Part shown: positions 49,153 through 57,039 of the stretch, one piece after another | How positions within the stretch are numbered: the stretch's first letter is position 1 | Layout of the letters: the number at the start of each line of letters is the position of its first letter | From: Salinimicrobium sp050750585 | GTDB lineage: Bacteria; Bacteroidota; Bacteroidia; Flavobacteriales; Flavobacteriaceae | Assembly (NCBI RefSeq): GCF_050750585.1 | Contig: NZ_JBOJLM010000004.1 | Span: 186,001-250,000 of the forward strand | DNA length: 64,000 nt | Reading direction: 5' to 3' | Position numbers and translations under genes: made by a program | The notes under the pieces: model-generated | What the model was told of the DNA's origin: nothing | Database searches by the model: none | The model's input: the letters and a program-made list of their open reading frames with translations, nothing else

Positions 49153-51498
49153 ATGGCAAAAACATCTGGGAAAGCAAATCAGGAAGCGGCTAAAAAAAGA
49201 AATTACAGTCGCTATAAAACCTGGTTCTGGTCAATTTTCGCATTGGGAATTTGTGCTGTAGTACTCCTTTTTCTGCTGGCAAGCTGGGGAGTGTTTGGAT
49301 CTATGCCCACTTTTGAAGAACTTGAAAACCCCGAGACAAATCTCGCTACCGAGATCTTTTCTTCAGACGGGGAAACATTGGGTAAATATTACAACGAGAA
49401 CCGTACTCCCATAAAATATGAAGATCTGCCTCAACATCTGGTAGAAGCACTTATTGCTACAGAAGATGAACGGTTTTATGAACATTCGGGCATAGATGCC
49501 CGTGGTACGGTGCGTGCTGCTGTTTTCCTAGGGAAAAGAGGAGGAGCCAGTACTATCACCCAGCAGTTGGCAAAACTTTTGTTTACTGAAAATGCTTCCA
49601 GAAATCCGGCTGCAAGGGTACTTCAGAAGTTTAAAGAGTGGATCATTGCAACCAGGTTAGAACGACAGTACACTAAAGAAGAGATCATCACCATGTATCT
49701 CAATAAATACGACTTCCTCTACCAGGCAGTCGGGGTGCGATCGGCGGCTAAGATCTACTTTGATAAGGAGCCTAAAGACCTTAATGTAGAAGAATCTGCA
49801 GTGCTGGTAGCCATGCTTAAAAACCCTATTTTGTACAACCCTCAAAAAGAGCAGTTTAAAGAGAACTCTTTAGAGCGTCGCAATGTGGTACTCAGCCAAA
49901 TGGAGGCAAATGATTATATCACAGAAGCTGAAGAAGATTCTTTACAACAACTTCCGTTAAATATTAAATTTTCCCCGCAGGGTCATGATGAGGGAGTGGC
50001 TACTTATTTTAGAGTATACCTTCAGGGTTTCATGAAAGAATGGATCGAAGAGAATCCAAAACCCGATGGCGGTGAATACAACATCTACCGCGACGGATTG
50101 AAGATCTACACCAGTATTGACAGCCGTATGCAGGAGTATGCCGAAGAAGCAGTGCAAATGCATATTGCAAATCTGCAAAAAGAATTCGACAGGCAGAACA
50201 GGAACAACAAAACGGCACCTTTTAGGGATATCTCTAAAGAAGAGATCGAAAAAGTTATTTCTGATGCTATGCGGCGTAGTGAACGCTGGAGAATATTAAA
50301 AGACCAGGGCCTGTCAAAAGAAGAGATCATCAAATCTTTTGACACTCCTACTCAAATGGAAGTATTTTCATGGAAGGGGAATATAGATACCACTATGACC
50401 CCGCGCGATTCCATTTTTTACTACAAGTCTTTCTTCCAGGCAGGGATGATGTCTATGACACCTCAAACCGGGGAAGTTAAAGCCTGGGTGGGTGGAACAA
50501 ATTTTAAGCATTTCAAGTACGATCACGTAAAACAGGGAAAGAGACAGGTAGGATCTACCTTTAAGCCTTTTGTTTATGCAACCGCAATAGACCAGCTGCA
50601 CCTTTCGCCCTGTGATACGCTGCCAAAGAGCCTTCACACTATTGAAGCAGGCAAACACGGCAATCAAAATGACTGGACCCCAAGAAACAGTGGTGGTAAA
50701 GCCGATGATTATATTGGTATGGTAAGCCTCAAAAAAGGCCTGGCAGAATCAATTAATACGGTAACGGCAAGATTGATTGACCGTACAGGACCCAAGCCGG
50801 TGATTGATTTGGTTGAAAAACTGGGGATTGATACTGAAAATATTCCTGAAGTTCCTTCCATTGCCCTGGGAACAGCCGATCTTAGTGTGTTCGAGATGGT
50901 TTCGGCCTATAGTACCTTTGTCAATGAAGGCGTTTATGTGAAGCCGGTGATCGTGACACGAATTGAAGATAAAAACAGAACCATTCTTTATCAGCATGTG
51001 CCCGAAACCCGCGATGTAATTAGCAAAGAAACCGCTTATGTTACTGTGAACCTGCTTGAAGGGGTTACCCAATATGGTTCGGGAACAAGGTTGAGAGGTG
51101 ACTGGGCAGTTAACGATCCGTATTACAAAAGTGTGGTCACAGGATATCCCTACAACTTCAACAGGGAAGAAATTCCTATTGCAGGAAAAACCGGAACTAC
51201 TCAAAATCAAAGTGACGGCTGGTTTATTGGGATGGTACCAAACCTCGCCACCGGTGTATGGGTGGGGGCTGAAGACAGGTCGGTGCATTTTCCATCTATA
51301 AGGTACGGCCAGGGTGCCGCAATGGCATTGCCAATATGGGGGACTTACATGAAGAAGGTTTATAATGATAAAGAGCTGAATGTGGCAAAAGGTCCTTTCC
51401 CGAAACCCGACGTTGTTACCATTAGAACCGATTGTAGCACTTATGGTGTTGATGAAAGTGACGAAGAAGATCGACTCCCCGATGAATTGGATTTTTAA
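49153..51498 (+). CDS. Class A penicillin-binding protein (PBP1A-like)
   Basis: A 781-residue bifunctional enzyme with one N-terminal membrane helix (about 25-48). The GT51 transglycosylase domain has E104-D-E-R-F-Y-E-H-S-G and G-G-A-S-T-I-T-Q-Q-L-A-K. The transpeptidase domain has S468-T-F-K471, an S-I-N motif and K679-T-G-T. It polymerises and cross-links peptidoglycan in the periplasm. It follows gldH by 3 bp and is ended by a strong hairpin at 51532-51567. Confidence 0.96.
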   Translation: MAKTSGKANQEAAKKRNYSRYKTWFWSIFALGICAVVLLFLLASWGVFGSMPTFEELENPETNLATEIFSSDGETLGKYYNENRTPIKYEDLPQHLVEALIATEDERFYEHSGIDARGTVRAAVFLGKRGGASTITQQLAKLLFTENASRNPAARVLQKFKEWIIATRLERQYTKEEIITMYLNKYDFLYQAVGVRSAAKIYFDKEPKDLNVEESAVLVAMLKNPILYNPQKEQFKENSLERRNVVLSQMEANDYITEAEEDSLQQLPLNIKFSPQGHDEGVATYFRVYLQGFMKEWIEENPKPDGGEYNIYRDGLKIYTSIDSRMQEYAEEAVQMHIANLQKEFDRQNRNNKTAPFRDISKEEIEKVISDAMRRSERWRILKDQGLSKEEIIKSFDTPTQMEVFSWKGNIDTTMTPRDSIFYYKSFFQAGMMSMTPQTGEVKAWVGGTNFKHFKYDHVKQGKRQVGSTFKPFVYATAIDQLHLSPCDTLPKSLHTIEAGKHGNQNDWTPRNSGGKADDYIGMVSLKKGLAESINTVTARLIDRTGPKPVIDLVEKLGIDTENIPEVPSIALGTADLSVFEMVSAYSTFVNEGVYVKPVIVTRIEDKNRTILYQHVPETRDVISKETAYVTVNLLEGVTQYGSGTRLRGDWAVNDPYYKSVVTGYPYNFNREEIPIAGKTGTTQNQSDGWFIGMVPNLATGVWVGAEDRSVHFPSIRYGQGAAMALPIWGTYMKKVYNDKELNVAKGPFPKPDVVTIRTDCSTYGVDESDEEDRLPDELDF

Positions 51499-51531
51499 TA
51501 TATAGCGTATTTATTACGAAAAATTTAGTGG

Positions 51532-51567
51532 AGGGCCCTTCATATTACGAAGGGCCCTTATTTTTTT
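51532..51567 (+). terminator. Terminator after PBP1A gene
   Basis: AGGGCCCTTC (51532-51541) and GAAGGGCCCT (51549-51558) around ATATTAC, followed by a seven-base T-run. Confidence 0.9.
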
Positions 51568-51594
51568 GTATTTTTCGGAATAAAACCATCAACA

Positions 51595-52302
51595 ATGATC
51601 AATAAAACTGTACAGAATGTTACTGAAGCACTTGAGGGGGTTCATGATGGAATGACTTTTATGCTGGGAGGATTCGGATTAAGTGGAATTCCCGAAAATG
51701 CCATTTCTGAACTTGTTCGTCTCAACCTTAAGAAGCTCACCTGTATTTCCAATAATGCCGGGGTCGACGACTTTGGTCTTGGCCTGCTGCTTCAGAAGAA
51801 ACAGATCGATAAAATGATCTCTTCTTACGTGGGGGAGAACGCCGAATTTGAGCGACAAATGTTAAGTGGAGAGCTTGAAGTAGAGCTTACACCGCAGGGA
51901 ACGCTGGCAGCCAAATGCCAGGCAGCACAGCAGGGCTTTCCTGCCATCTACACTCCTGCAGGTTACGGTACCGAAGTTGCCATGGGCAAGGAAACACGGG
52001 AATTTGACGGAAAAATGTACGTACTTGAAGAAGCTTATAAAGCCGATTTTGCTTTCGTAAAAGCATGGAAGGGAGATAGGGCCGGAAACCTCATATTTAA
52101 AGGTACAGCCCGTAATTTCAACCCTGTGATGTGTGGTGCCGCAGCAGTGACGGTGGTCGAAGTTGAAGAGCTGGTAGAACCCGGGGAACTCGACCCTAAC
52201 CAAATCCACATTCCCGGAATATTTGTACAAAGGATCTTCCAGGGAAAAGATTATGAGAAGCGAATTGAACAGCGAACAGTAAGAAAAAAAGGATCACTTT
52301 AA
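51595..52302 (+). CDS. scoA: 3-oxoacid CoA-transferase subunit A
   Basis: A 235-residue class I CoA-transferase alpha subunit: G-F-G-L-S-G-I-P-E-N, S-N-N-A-G-V-D-D-F-G-L-G, Y-V-G-E-N-A-E-F, and P-A-G-Y-G-T. It pairs with the beta subunit encoded next. The pair transfers CoA between succinyl-CoA and acetoacetate or a similar acid. The substrate assignment is from family resemblance; atoA-type specificity is not excluded. Confidence 0.93.
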   Translation: MINKTVQNVTEALEGVHDGMTFMLGGFGLSGIPENAISELVRLNLKKLTCISNNAGVDDFGLGLLLQKKQIDKMISSYVGENAEFERQMLSGELEVELTPQGTLAAKCQAAQQGFPAIYTPAGYGTEVAMGKETREFDGKMYVLEEAYKADFAFVKAWKGDRAGNLIFKGTARNFNPVMCGAAAVTVVEVEELVEPGELDPNQIHIPGIFVQRIFQGKDYEKRIEQRTVRKKGSL

Positions 52303-52326
52303 GCCCCCTTTAGGGGGTTTGGGGGC
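52303..52326. repeat. G-rich intergenic repeat between scoA and scoB
   Basis: GCCCCC-TTTA-GGGGG-TTT-GGGGGC can fold two ways. It resembles the element at 16922-16944. Confidence 0.55.
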
Positions 52327-52356
52327 TCAAATCTTCAAATTTTCAAATTGAATAAA

Positions 52357-53010
52357 ATGTTAGATAAAAACGGAATTGCAAAAAGAATAGCACAGGAAGT
52401 AAAAGACGGCTACTACGTCAACCTGGGAATTGGGATTCCTACTTTGGTAGCCAATTTTGTGCGTGATGATATAGAGGTAGAGTTTCAAAGTGAAAACGGA
52501 ATTCTGGGCATGGGACCTTTTCCTTTTGAAGGTGAAGAAGACCCCGATCTTATCAACGCCGGGAAACAAACCATCACTGCCTTACCCGGCGCCAGTTATT
52601 TTGACTCGGCTATGAGCTTTGGGATGATACGCGGTCAGCATGTAGATCTCACTATCCTTGGAGCCATGGAAGTGGCCGAGAACGGGGACATTGCCAACTG
52701 GAAGATTCCGGGGAAAATGGTGAAAGGAATGGGCGGTGCCATGGATCTTGTTGCCAGTGCCGAAAATATTATTGTAGCCATGATGCATACCAATCGCGCA
52801 GGGGAATCAAAGCTGCTGAAAAAATGTTCCCTGCCTCTCACGGGCGTAGGCTGTGTTACCAAAATTGTAACTAACCTTGCAGTGATCGAGGTGACCGGGA
52901 AAGGATTTAAGCTGCTCGAAAGAGCACCGGGAGTGAGTGTAGAGGAAATTCAGAAGGCAACCGAAGGGACTTTAATAGTCGAAGGAGAAATTCCGGAGAT
53001 GAAATTATAA
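52357..53010 (+). CDS. scoB: 3-oxoacid CoA-transferase subunit B
   Basis: A 217-residue beta subunit starting at ATG 52357 (M-L-D-K-N-G-I-A-K-R-I-A). It has G-I-G-I-P-T-L-V-A-N-F, the catalytic Glu in S-E-N-G-I-L-G-M-G-P, and G-G-A-M-D-L-V-A. It forms the active heterodimer or tetramer with the A subunit encoded 54 bp upstream. A G-rich repeat separates the two genes, and a strong terminator follows. Confidence 0.94.
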   Translation: MLDKNGIAKRIAQEVKDGYYVNLGIGIPTLVANFVRDDIEVEFQSENGILGMGPFPFEGEEDPDLINAGKQTITALPGASYFDSAMSFGMIRGQHVDLTILGAMEVAENGDIANWKIPGKMVKGMGGAMDLVASAENIIVAMMHTNRAGESKLLKKCSLPLTGVGCVTKIVTNLAVIEVTGKGFKLLERAPGVSVEEIQKATEGTLIVEGEIPEMKL

Positions 53011-53013
53011 AAG

Positions 53014-53056
53014 AAACAGACCTGCAAGTTTTCAAAACCTTGCAGGTCTGTTTTTT
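53014..53056 (+). terminator. Terminator after scoB (GACCTGCAAG family)
   Basis: AAACAGACCTGCAAG (53014-53028) pairs with CTTGCAGGTCTGTTT (53039-53053), followed by T residues. Confidence 0.85.
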
Positions 53057-53078
53057 CTGGTAAAATATACTTCATTCA

Positions 53079-53111
53079 GACCTACAAGGTCTAAAAAAGA
53101 CCTTGCAGGTC
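53079..53111 (-). terminator. Hairpin after DUF6616-like gene, related to the scoB terminator
   Basis: 53079-53092 pairs with 53098-53111 (13 of 14 bp) around an A5 loop. On the minus strand it follows the stop at 53120. The sequence belongs to the same GACCTNCAAGGTC family as the hairpin at 53014. Confidence 0.6.
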
Positions 53112-53119
53112 ACTTGAAT

Positions 53120-53482
53120 TTAATCCAAAATAGAAGTCGAATGTTTTTCAAGATTCACAAGAAAATCCATAGCTTCATTTAAAGAAAGCAGCTTTCCGCG
53201 GGTGTTAACCTGGCTAAAATATTTATGCCAGTGGGCTTCTTCAATTCCGTCTTCAAACTGTTCCACGGCTTCAAGATTTGGCAGTTTCCAAATTGCAAAA
53301 TAGCGATAGTCACTTCGGTAAGGGGTATGCTCATCATTCATGGCCCAGCCCACATTTTCAACACCACCACGGCTCATTTCATCAATGGCGCCTTTCACTT
53401 TATTCATATAAGCGCGACGATCTTCTTTAGAAAGATCCATCCAGTCTTTGGTTACATTCCATTGTTCTACGTATAAATACAT
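53120..53482 (-). CDS. DUF6616-like small protein
   Basis: A 120-residue soluble protein (M-Y-L-Y-V-E-Q-W-N-V-T-K-D-W-M-D-L-S-K-E-D-R-R-A-Y-M) with a ferredoxin-like alternation of strands and helices suggesting an ABM/NIPSNAP-type dimeric fold. W-A-M-N-D-E and Y-R-Y-F-A-I-W-K-L-P are conserved-looking. No catalytic assignment is possible. The family name is from recall and uncertain. A perfect palindrome separates it from the upstream exonuclease gene. Confidence 0.6.
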   Translation of the reverse strand: MYLYVEQWNVTKDWMDLSKEDRRAYMNKVKGAIDEMSRGGVENVGWAMNDEHTPYRSDYRYFAIWKLPNLEAVEQFEDGIEEAHWHKYFSQVNTRGKLLSLNEAMDFLVNLEKHSTSILD

Positions 53483-53513
53483 AACAGGTTCGTTAGATTA
53501 AACATTCCGTAAG

Positions 53514-53542
53514 GAGTCTCAAAAATGCCATTTTTGAGACTC
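53514..53542. repeat. Perfect 29-bp palindrome containing CAAAAATGCCATTTTTG
   Basis: 14-bp arms (53514-53527 and 53529-53542) around a single C, in the 113-bp gap between two minus-strand genes. It has no good T-run on the minus strand, so it is not a standard terminator. The core at 53520-53536 is one of four perfect copies of the dispersed dyad. Confidence 0.85.
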
Positions 53543-53595
53543 TCTATTTTAAATATACTAAAACTTTGACAGGCAGCAGGATAAATAACAGTTCC

Positions 53596-54318
53596 TTAAG
53601 GAATCTCCACGTGCATAATTTCGTCGCTTTCAAGAAGCGGCTCCTGCCTTAGCCTAAGTATTACCTGCGCAATGGCCACCACATCTCTCTCGCAATAAGA
53701 AACGATCCTGTTTAGGTCACCTTCTTCATAAAACACCTTGCATACCTGGCTGCCGTCAATATCTTCTTTGGGAGAAGGTATTCCCAGTACATTACAAAGA
53801 AGTTTTAGCGAGGTGTAGTGCTTGTGATCTCCAAATTTCCACAATTCGAGGGTATCTAAATGTGGTACTTCCCACGGCTTTTTTCCAAAGAGGTTAAGTT
53901 TGTTGGGCAGTTCAATATTGTGAATAAGCATTCTCCGGGCAATGTAAGGGAAATCGAATTCTTTCCCGTTATGGGCGCAGAGCAGGTGTTGGGGTCGGCC
54001 AAAATGCCCTTCTATAAGGCCTTTAAAGGCTGTTAGCAGCTCTTTTTCCCCTCCACAGAAGGTTGTTATCCTAAAAGTTCTTTTCTCTCCCTGAAAAGCG
54101 AAATATCCTACCGAGATACAAACAATCTTTCCAAATTCGGCCCAGATACCGGCCCGGTCGTAAAACTCTTCGGGAGAAAATTCTTCTTTGCGCTGGTATT
54201 GAGATTTTGCTTCCCATAACTTCTGTTTTTCTTCAGAAAGTTCGGCAAAAGTGGCATTTTCGGGAACTGTTTCAATGTCTAGGAACAGCAGGTTGCGCAG
54301 CGCTATTTTCTTGATCAT
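53596..54318 (-). CDS. DEDDy 3'-5' exonuclease (PolB exonuclease-like)
   Basis: A 240-residue ribonuclease-H-fold exonuclease starting at ATG (complement of 54316-54318). It has L-F-L-D-I-E-T-V-P (ExoI), A-H-N-G-K-E-F-D-F-P-Y-I-A-R-R (ExoII), and Y-C-E-R-D-V-V-A-I-A (ExoIII, Tyr/Asp). It resembles the stand-alone exonuclease family related to DNA polymerase B proofreading domains. The target is unknown. It overlaps the serine hydrolase gene by 47 bp. Confidence 0.88.
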   Translation of the reverse strand: MIKKIALRNLLFLDIETVPENATFAELSEEKQKLWEAKSQYQRKEEFSPEEFYDRAGIWAEFGKIVCISVGYFAFQGEKRTFRITTFCGGEKELLTAFKGLIEGHFGRPQHLLCAHNGKEFDFPYIARRMLIHNIELPNKLNLFGKKPWEVPHLDTLELWKFGDHKHYTSLKLLCNVLGIPSPKEDIDGSQVCKVFYEEGDLNRIVSYCERDVVAIAQVILRLRQEPLLESDEIMHVEIP

Positions 54319-55456
54319 GAGCTTCAAGGGTGTTTAACACCTCCTCAAGATAAAAATAAAAATCATTGGGATGTTCTTTATCTTCAGGAACTTCTCCGCC
54401 TTCGTGCCCCAATCTTACTATGATGATATTTTTCTTCGGAAGTACGATCACATACTGCCCCAGTATTCCGCGGAAGTAAAACACTTCCTGCCCTTTAAAT
54501 TCCTCCAGCCAAATACCCAGCCCGTAATGCGGATAATCCTTCAGTTGCGGCCGAATTGATTCTGCCACATAAACCGAATCCAGCAGTTGTTTCCCGTTCC
54601 ATTTTCCGAAGTTATTGTAAAGCTTTCCGAAGCGGGCAAAATCGCGTGCATTTGAAGCGATACAGCAATAGGCTTTTTCCATGCCGCTTTCTTCGCTGTC
54701 CAGCTGCCAAAGTGCGTAAGTCTCCATGCCCATGGGTTTCCAGTAGCTTTCACTCAGGTATTCAGAAACATTTTTTCCCGTTGCTTTCTCCAAAACCATA
54801 GCAAGCAGCAGCGTATTCCCGCTCAGGTATTTAAAGTCCTTTCCGGGTTCTTCTACCACTTCAAGATCCATAACGATTTCCCTGATATTGTCATCAAGAT
54901 AAGCTCTAATGGTCATTGAAAATGGATTGTAATAATCTTCATCCCAGTTCAAACCTGATGACATCGACACAAGATGGCGCAACTTGAGCCTTTCATCAAA
55001 CTGCGGAAAAAAGTCGGCTACGGGTTGATCAAGATTTTTGATATGACCCTCAAAAATGGCTTTTCCAAGCATTGCTGCCACCAGGCTTTTTGCGACCGAA
55101 AAAGAGTTGGTGTGGGAGAGCGGCCCGTATTCTTCGGAATATCTTTCGTACAGGATGCTGTCATTTTTTATGATCAAAAAAGCAATGGTTTCGGCGGCTT
55201 CATTCTTCTCCTGAAGTTCTTTTGAAAGATCAAATTGGTTGTAATTCTTGTGCTGCGGCCAGGGTTGGGGCGTTCCGGCTTCTATTTTACGGTTGTCAAA
55301 GAATTTGTGATCATCAATGTGGGCGGTAAGATGCCCCTGCAAATAAGTAGACTGAATGCCTTTGAAGATATAATCAAAATTGAACAGGTAGATAAGGCCA
55401 ACGACAAGCGCCAGGAAAAGAAGGGTTCCAAAAATGCCTTTTTTGACACCTCTCAT
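54272..55456 (-). CDS. Serine hydrolase (class C beta-lactamase/transpeptidase-like)
   Basis: A 394-residue protein with an N-terminal membrane anchor (about 8-26). The catalytic S120-V-A-K123 is followed by Y-L-S-G-N and a late H-E-G-G. This is the fold of class C beta-lactamases and esterase/peptidase relatives; true beta-lactamase activity is not implied. Its ATG overlaps the ogt stop (ATGA), and its 3' end overlaps the exonuclease. A degenerate dispersed palindrome (55429-55445) encodes V-K-K-G-I-F-G-T at its N-terminus. Confidence 0.88.
   Translation of the reverse strand: MRGVKKGIFGTLLFLALVVGLIYLFNFDYIFKGIQSTYLQGHLTAHIDDHKFFDNRKIEAGTPQPWPQHKNYNQFDLSKELQEKNEAAETIAFLIIKNDSILYERYSEEYGPLSHTNSFSVAKSLVAAMLGKAIFEGHIKNLDQPVADFFPQFDERLKLRHLVSMSSGLNWDEDYYNPFSMTIRAYLDDNIREIVMDLEVVEEPGKDFKYLSGNTLLLAMVLEKATGKNVSEYLSESYWKPMGMETYALWQLDSEESGMEKAYCCIASNARDFARFGKLYNNFGKWNGKQLLDSVYVAESIRPQLKDYPHYGLGIWLEEFKGQEVFYFRGILGQYVIVLPKKNIIIVRLGHEGGEVPEDKEHPNDFYFYLEEVLNTLEAHDQENSAAQPAVPRH
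55429..55445. repeat. Near-perfect copy of the dispersed palindrome at the hydrolase N-terminus
   Basis: CAAAAATGCCTTTTTTG differs at one of the 16 fixed positions. It is flanked by GGTTC and ACACC, so its two half-site flanks differ from each other. Confidence 0.65.
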
Positions 55457-55929
55457 AGCGCAAGGCTTTGTTGTTTAACCGGCTGTTCGTGATCCAGCAA
55501 CCACTTTTTTCGCCACAGTCCGCCGGCATATCCTGTGAGCGAGCCGTCGCTGCCAATTACTCTATGGCAGGGAACCAGGATCCACAGCGGGTTCTTTCCA
55601 TTTGCTGCTGCCACCGCTCTTATCGCCAACGGGTCGCCCAGTTCTTTCGCCAGCTCCATATAAGAAGCAGTTTTGCCATACGGGATGTTTTGGAGGGCCT
55701 GCCATACTTTCTTCTGAAAATCTGTGCCTTCAGGATTGAGTTTCAGGTTAAATTCCTTGAGTTCACCCGAAAAATACTGCTGAAGCTGCTCTTTCGCCTC
55801 CTGAAGAAATGGCGTAGAAACTGAAGTAGTTTCGGGTATTTCTTCGGTGAGATAAAGCTTTGAGATCCCATGGGCATCCCCTTCAAAAATTGCATTTCCG
55901 AGCGGCGTTTTTACCGAAGCTTTATTCAT
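55453..55929 (-). CDS. ogt: Methylated-DNA--protein-cysteine methyltransferase
   Basis: A 158-residue protein with the acceptor motif P-C121-H-R-V, preceded by Y-G-K-T-A-S-Y and R-A-V-A-A-A-N-G-K-N-P, the helix-turn-helix and Asn hinge. It repairs O6-methylguanine by transferring the methyl group to Cys121. It is coupled by overlaps to both neighbours (8 bp with the CNNM gene, 4 bp with the hydrolase), forming a compact minus-strand operon from CNNM to exonuclease. Confidence 0.95.
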   Translation of the reverse strand: MNKASVKTPLGNAIFEGDAHGISKLYLTEEIPETTSVSTPFLQEAKEQLQQYFSGELKEFNLKLNPEGTDFQKKVWQALQNIPYGKTASYMELAKELGDPLAIRAVAAANGKNPLWILVPCHRVIGSDGSLTGYAGGLWRKKWLLDHEQPVKQQSLAL

Positions 55930-57013
55930 TGCTCTTTTCGTTGATATCGGACTGGTCCTGTTTTAAGAGACCCAGCTTCCTGGCTCTTTTTTCCCAGTTC
56001 TCGCGGGCCAGTACCTGCATATCCTGTACGTTGTCACTCTCGTCCATGATCTCCAGCCCCATGAGGGTTTCAATAATGTCTTCCATGGTAACCAGGCCAA
56101 TAGTGTTACCATAGTGATCTACCACCATGGCGAGATGTGTTCTCTCCTGTATAAAACGATTGAATAACTGCGGAATTGGCGTATCTTCAGAAGTCATGGG
56201 GATGTTCCTCTTTAAAGTGCTAAGAGGCTCGGGCCCTTTTTGATCTACCATTTCTTCAAGGATATCATCTTTTAAGACAAATCCTGTAATGTTATTCTGC
56301 CTCTTGTCATACAACGGAATACGCGAAAACTTCAAATTTCGATGCTCCCTGTGAAAATCTTCTATACTTCTGTTTTCATCTTCGGTCACGGCAACAGAGA
56401 AAGGGGTCATCACGTCTTTGGCCTTCACTTTTTTGAACAGGAGCATGTTCTTGATCACAGTGGTTTCCTGCTCTTCAAAAACACCTTCTTCTTCGGCTAC
56501 ATCGGTAATTGCAATAAATTCTTCCCGACTCATGGAAGACACGTGTGCCGATTTCCCAATAAGTTTTGTAGTGAGCATCATAAGCCACAGCATCCCTGTA
56601 TATTTCAGTGGTAAAATGAACGCTTTAAGAGATTTCGCAGTAAAATTCCCAAGGTTCTTCCAGTAGGTGGCACCAATGGTTTTCGGAATTATTTCAGAAA
56701 CAATTAAAATTGCAAGGGTCATTATAGCCGAAACTATTCCCACAGCGTTACCGCCGTCGCCATATACCTTCTCTGCCTGTACCCCCACAAGAATTGCCCC
56801 TACTGTGTGAGCTATTGTATTGATGGTGAGAATTGCGATTAAAGGCTTGTCAACGTCTTGTTTGAGTTTGGTAAGGGTGCGGGCGTAACCTTTGCCCTCT
56901 CTCAGTTTTATCTTGAGAAATGAGGGTGTAAAGCTTAGAAAAGCAGCCTCCAGGATTGAACACATGAAGGAAAAGAAAATAGCAAGGACCGCATATAAAA
57001 TAAGTAATTCCAT
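55922..57013 (-). CDS. CNNM/CBS domain (hemolysin-like) membrane protein
   Basis: A 363-residue protein with an N-terminal DUF21/CNNM membrane domain of about four helices (to about 190) and a C-terminal pair of CBS domains (about 200-330: V-M-T-P-F-S-V-A-V and I-G-L-V-T-M-E-D-I-I-E). It lacks the CorC/HlyC tail domain found in longer relatives. Family members transport or regulate Mg2+ or Co2+. It is the first gene of the minus-strand operon with ogt. Confidence 0.92.
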   Translation of the reverse strand: MELLILYAVLAIFFSFMCSILEAAFLSFTPSFLKIKLREGKGYARTLTKLKQDVDKPLIAILTINTIAHTVGAILVGVQAEKVYGDGGNAVGIVSAIMTLAILIVSEIIPKTIGATYWKNLGNFTAKSLKAFILPLKYTGMLWLMMLTTKLIGKSAHVSSMSREEFIAITDVAEEEGVFEEQETTVIKNMLLFKKVKAKDVMTPFSVAVTEDENRSIEDFHREHRNLKFSRIPLYDKRQNNITGFVLKDDILEEMVDQKGPEPLSTLKRNIPMTSEDTPIPQLFNRFIQERTHLAMVVDHYGNTIGLVTMEDIIETLMGLEIMDESDNVQDMQVLARENWEKRARKLGLLKQDQSDINEKSNE

Positions 57014-57039
57014 TCAGGTTGTTTAAGTTACTAATAGGT

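Noticed and set aside
54272..55456. Antibiotic-resistance beta-lactamase
   Set aside because: The fold motifs (SxxK, Y-x-x-N-like, late HxG) are shared with many esterases and peptidases. Nothing in sequence or context points to beta-lactam hydrolysis.
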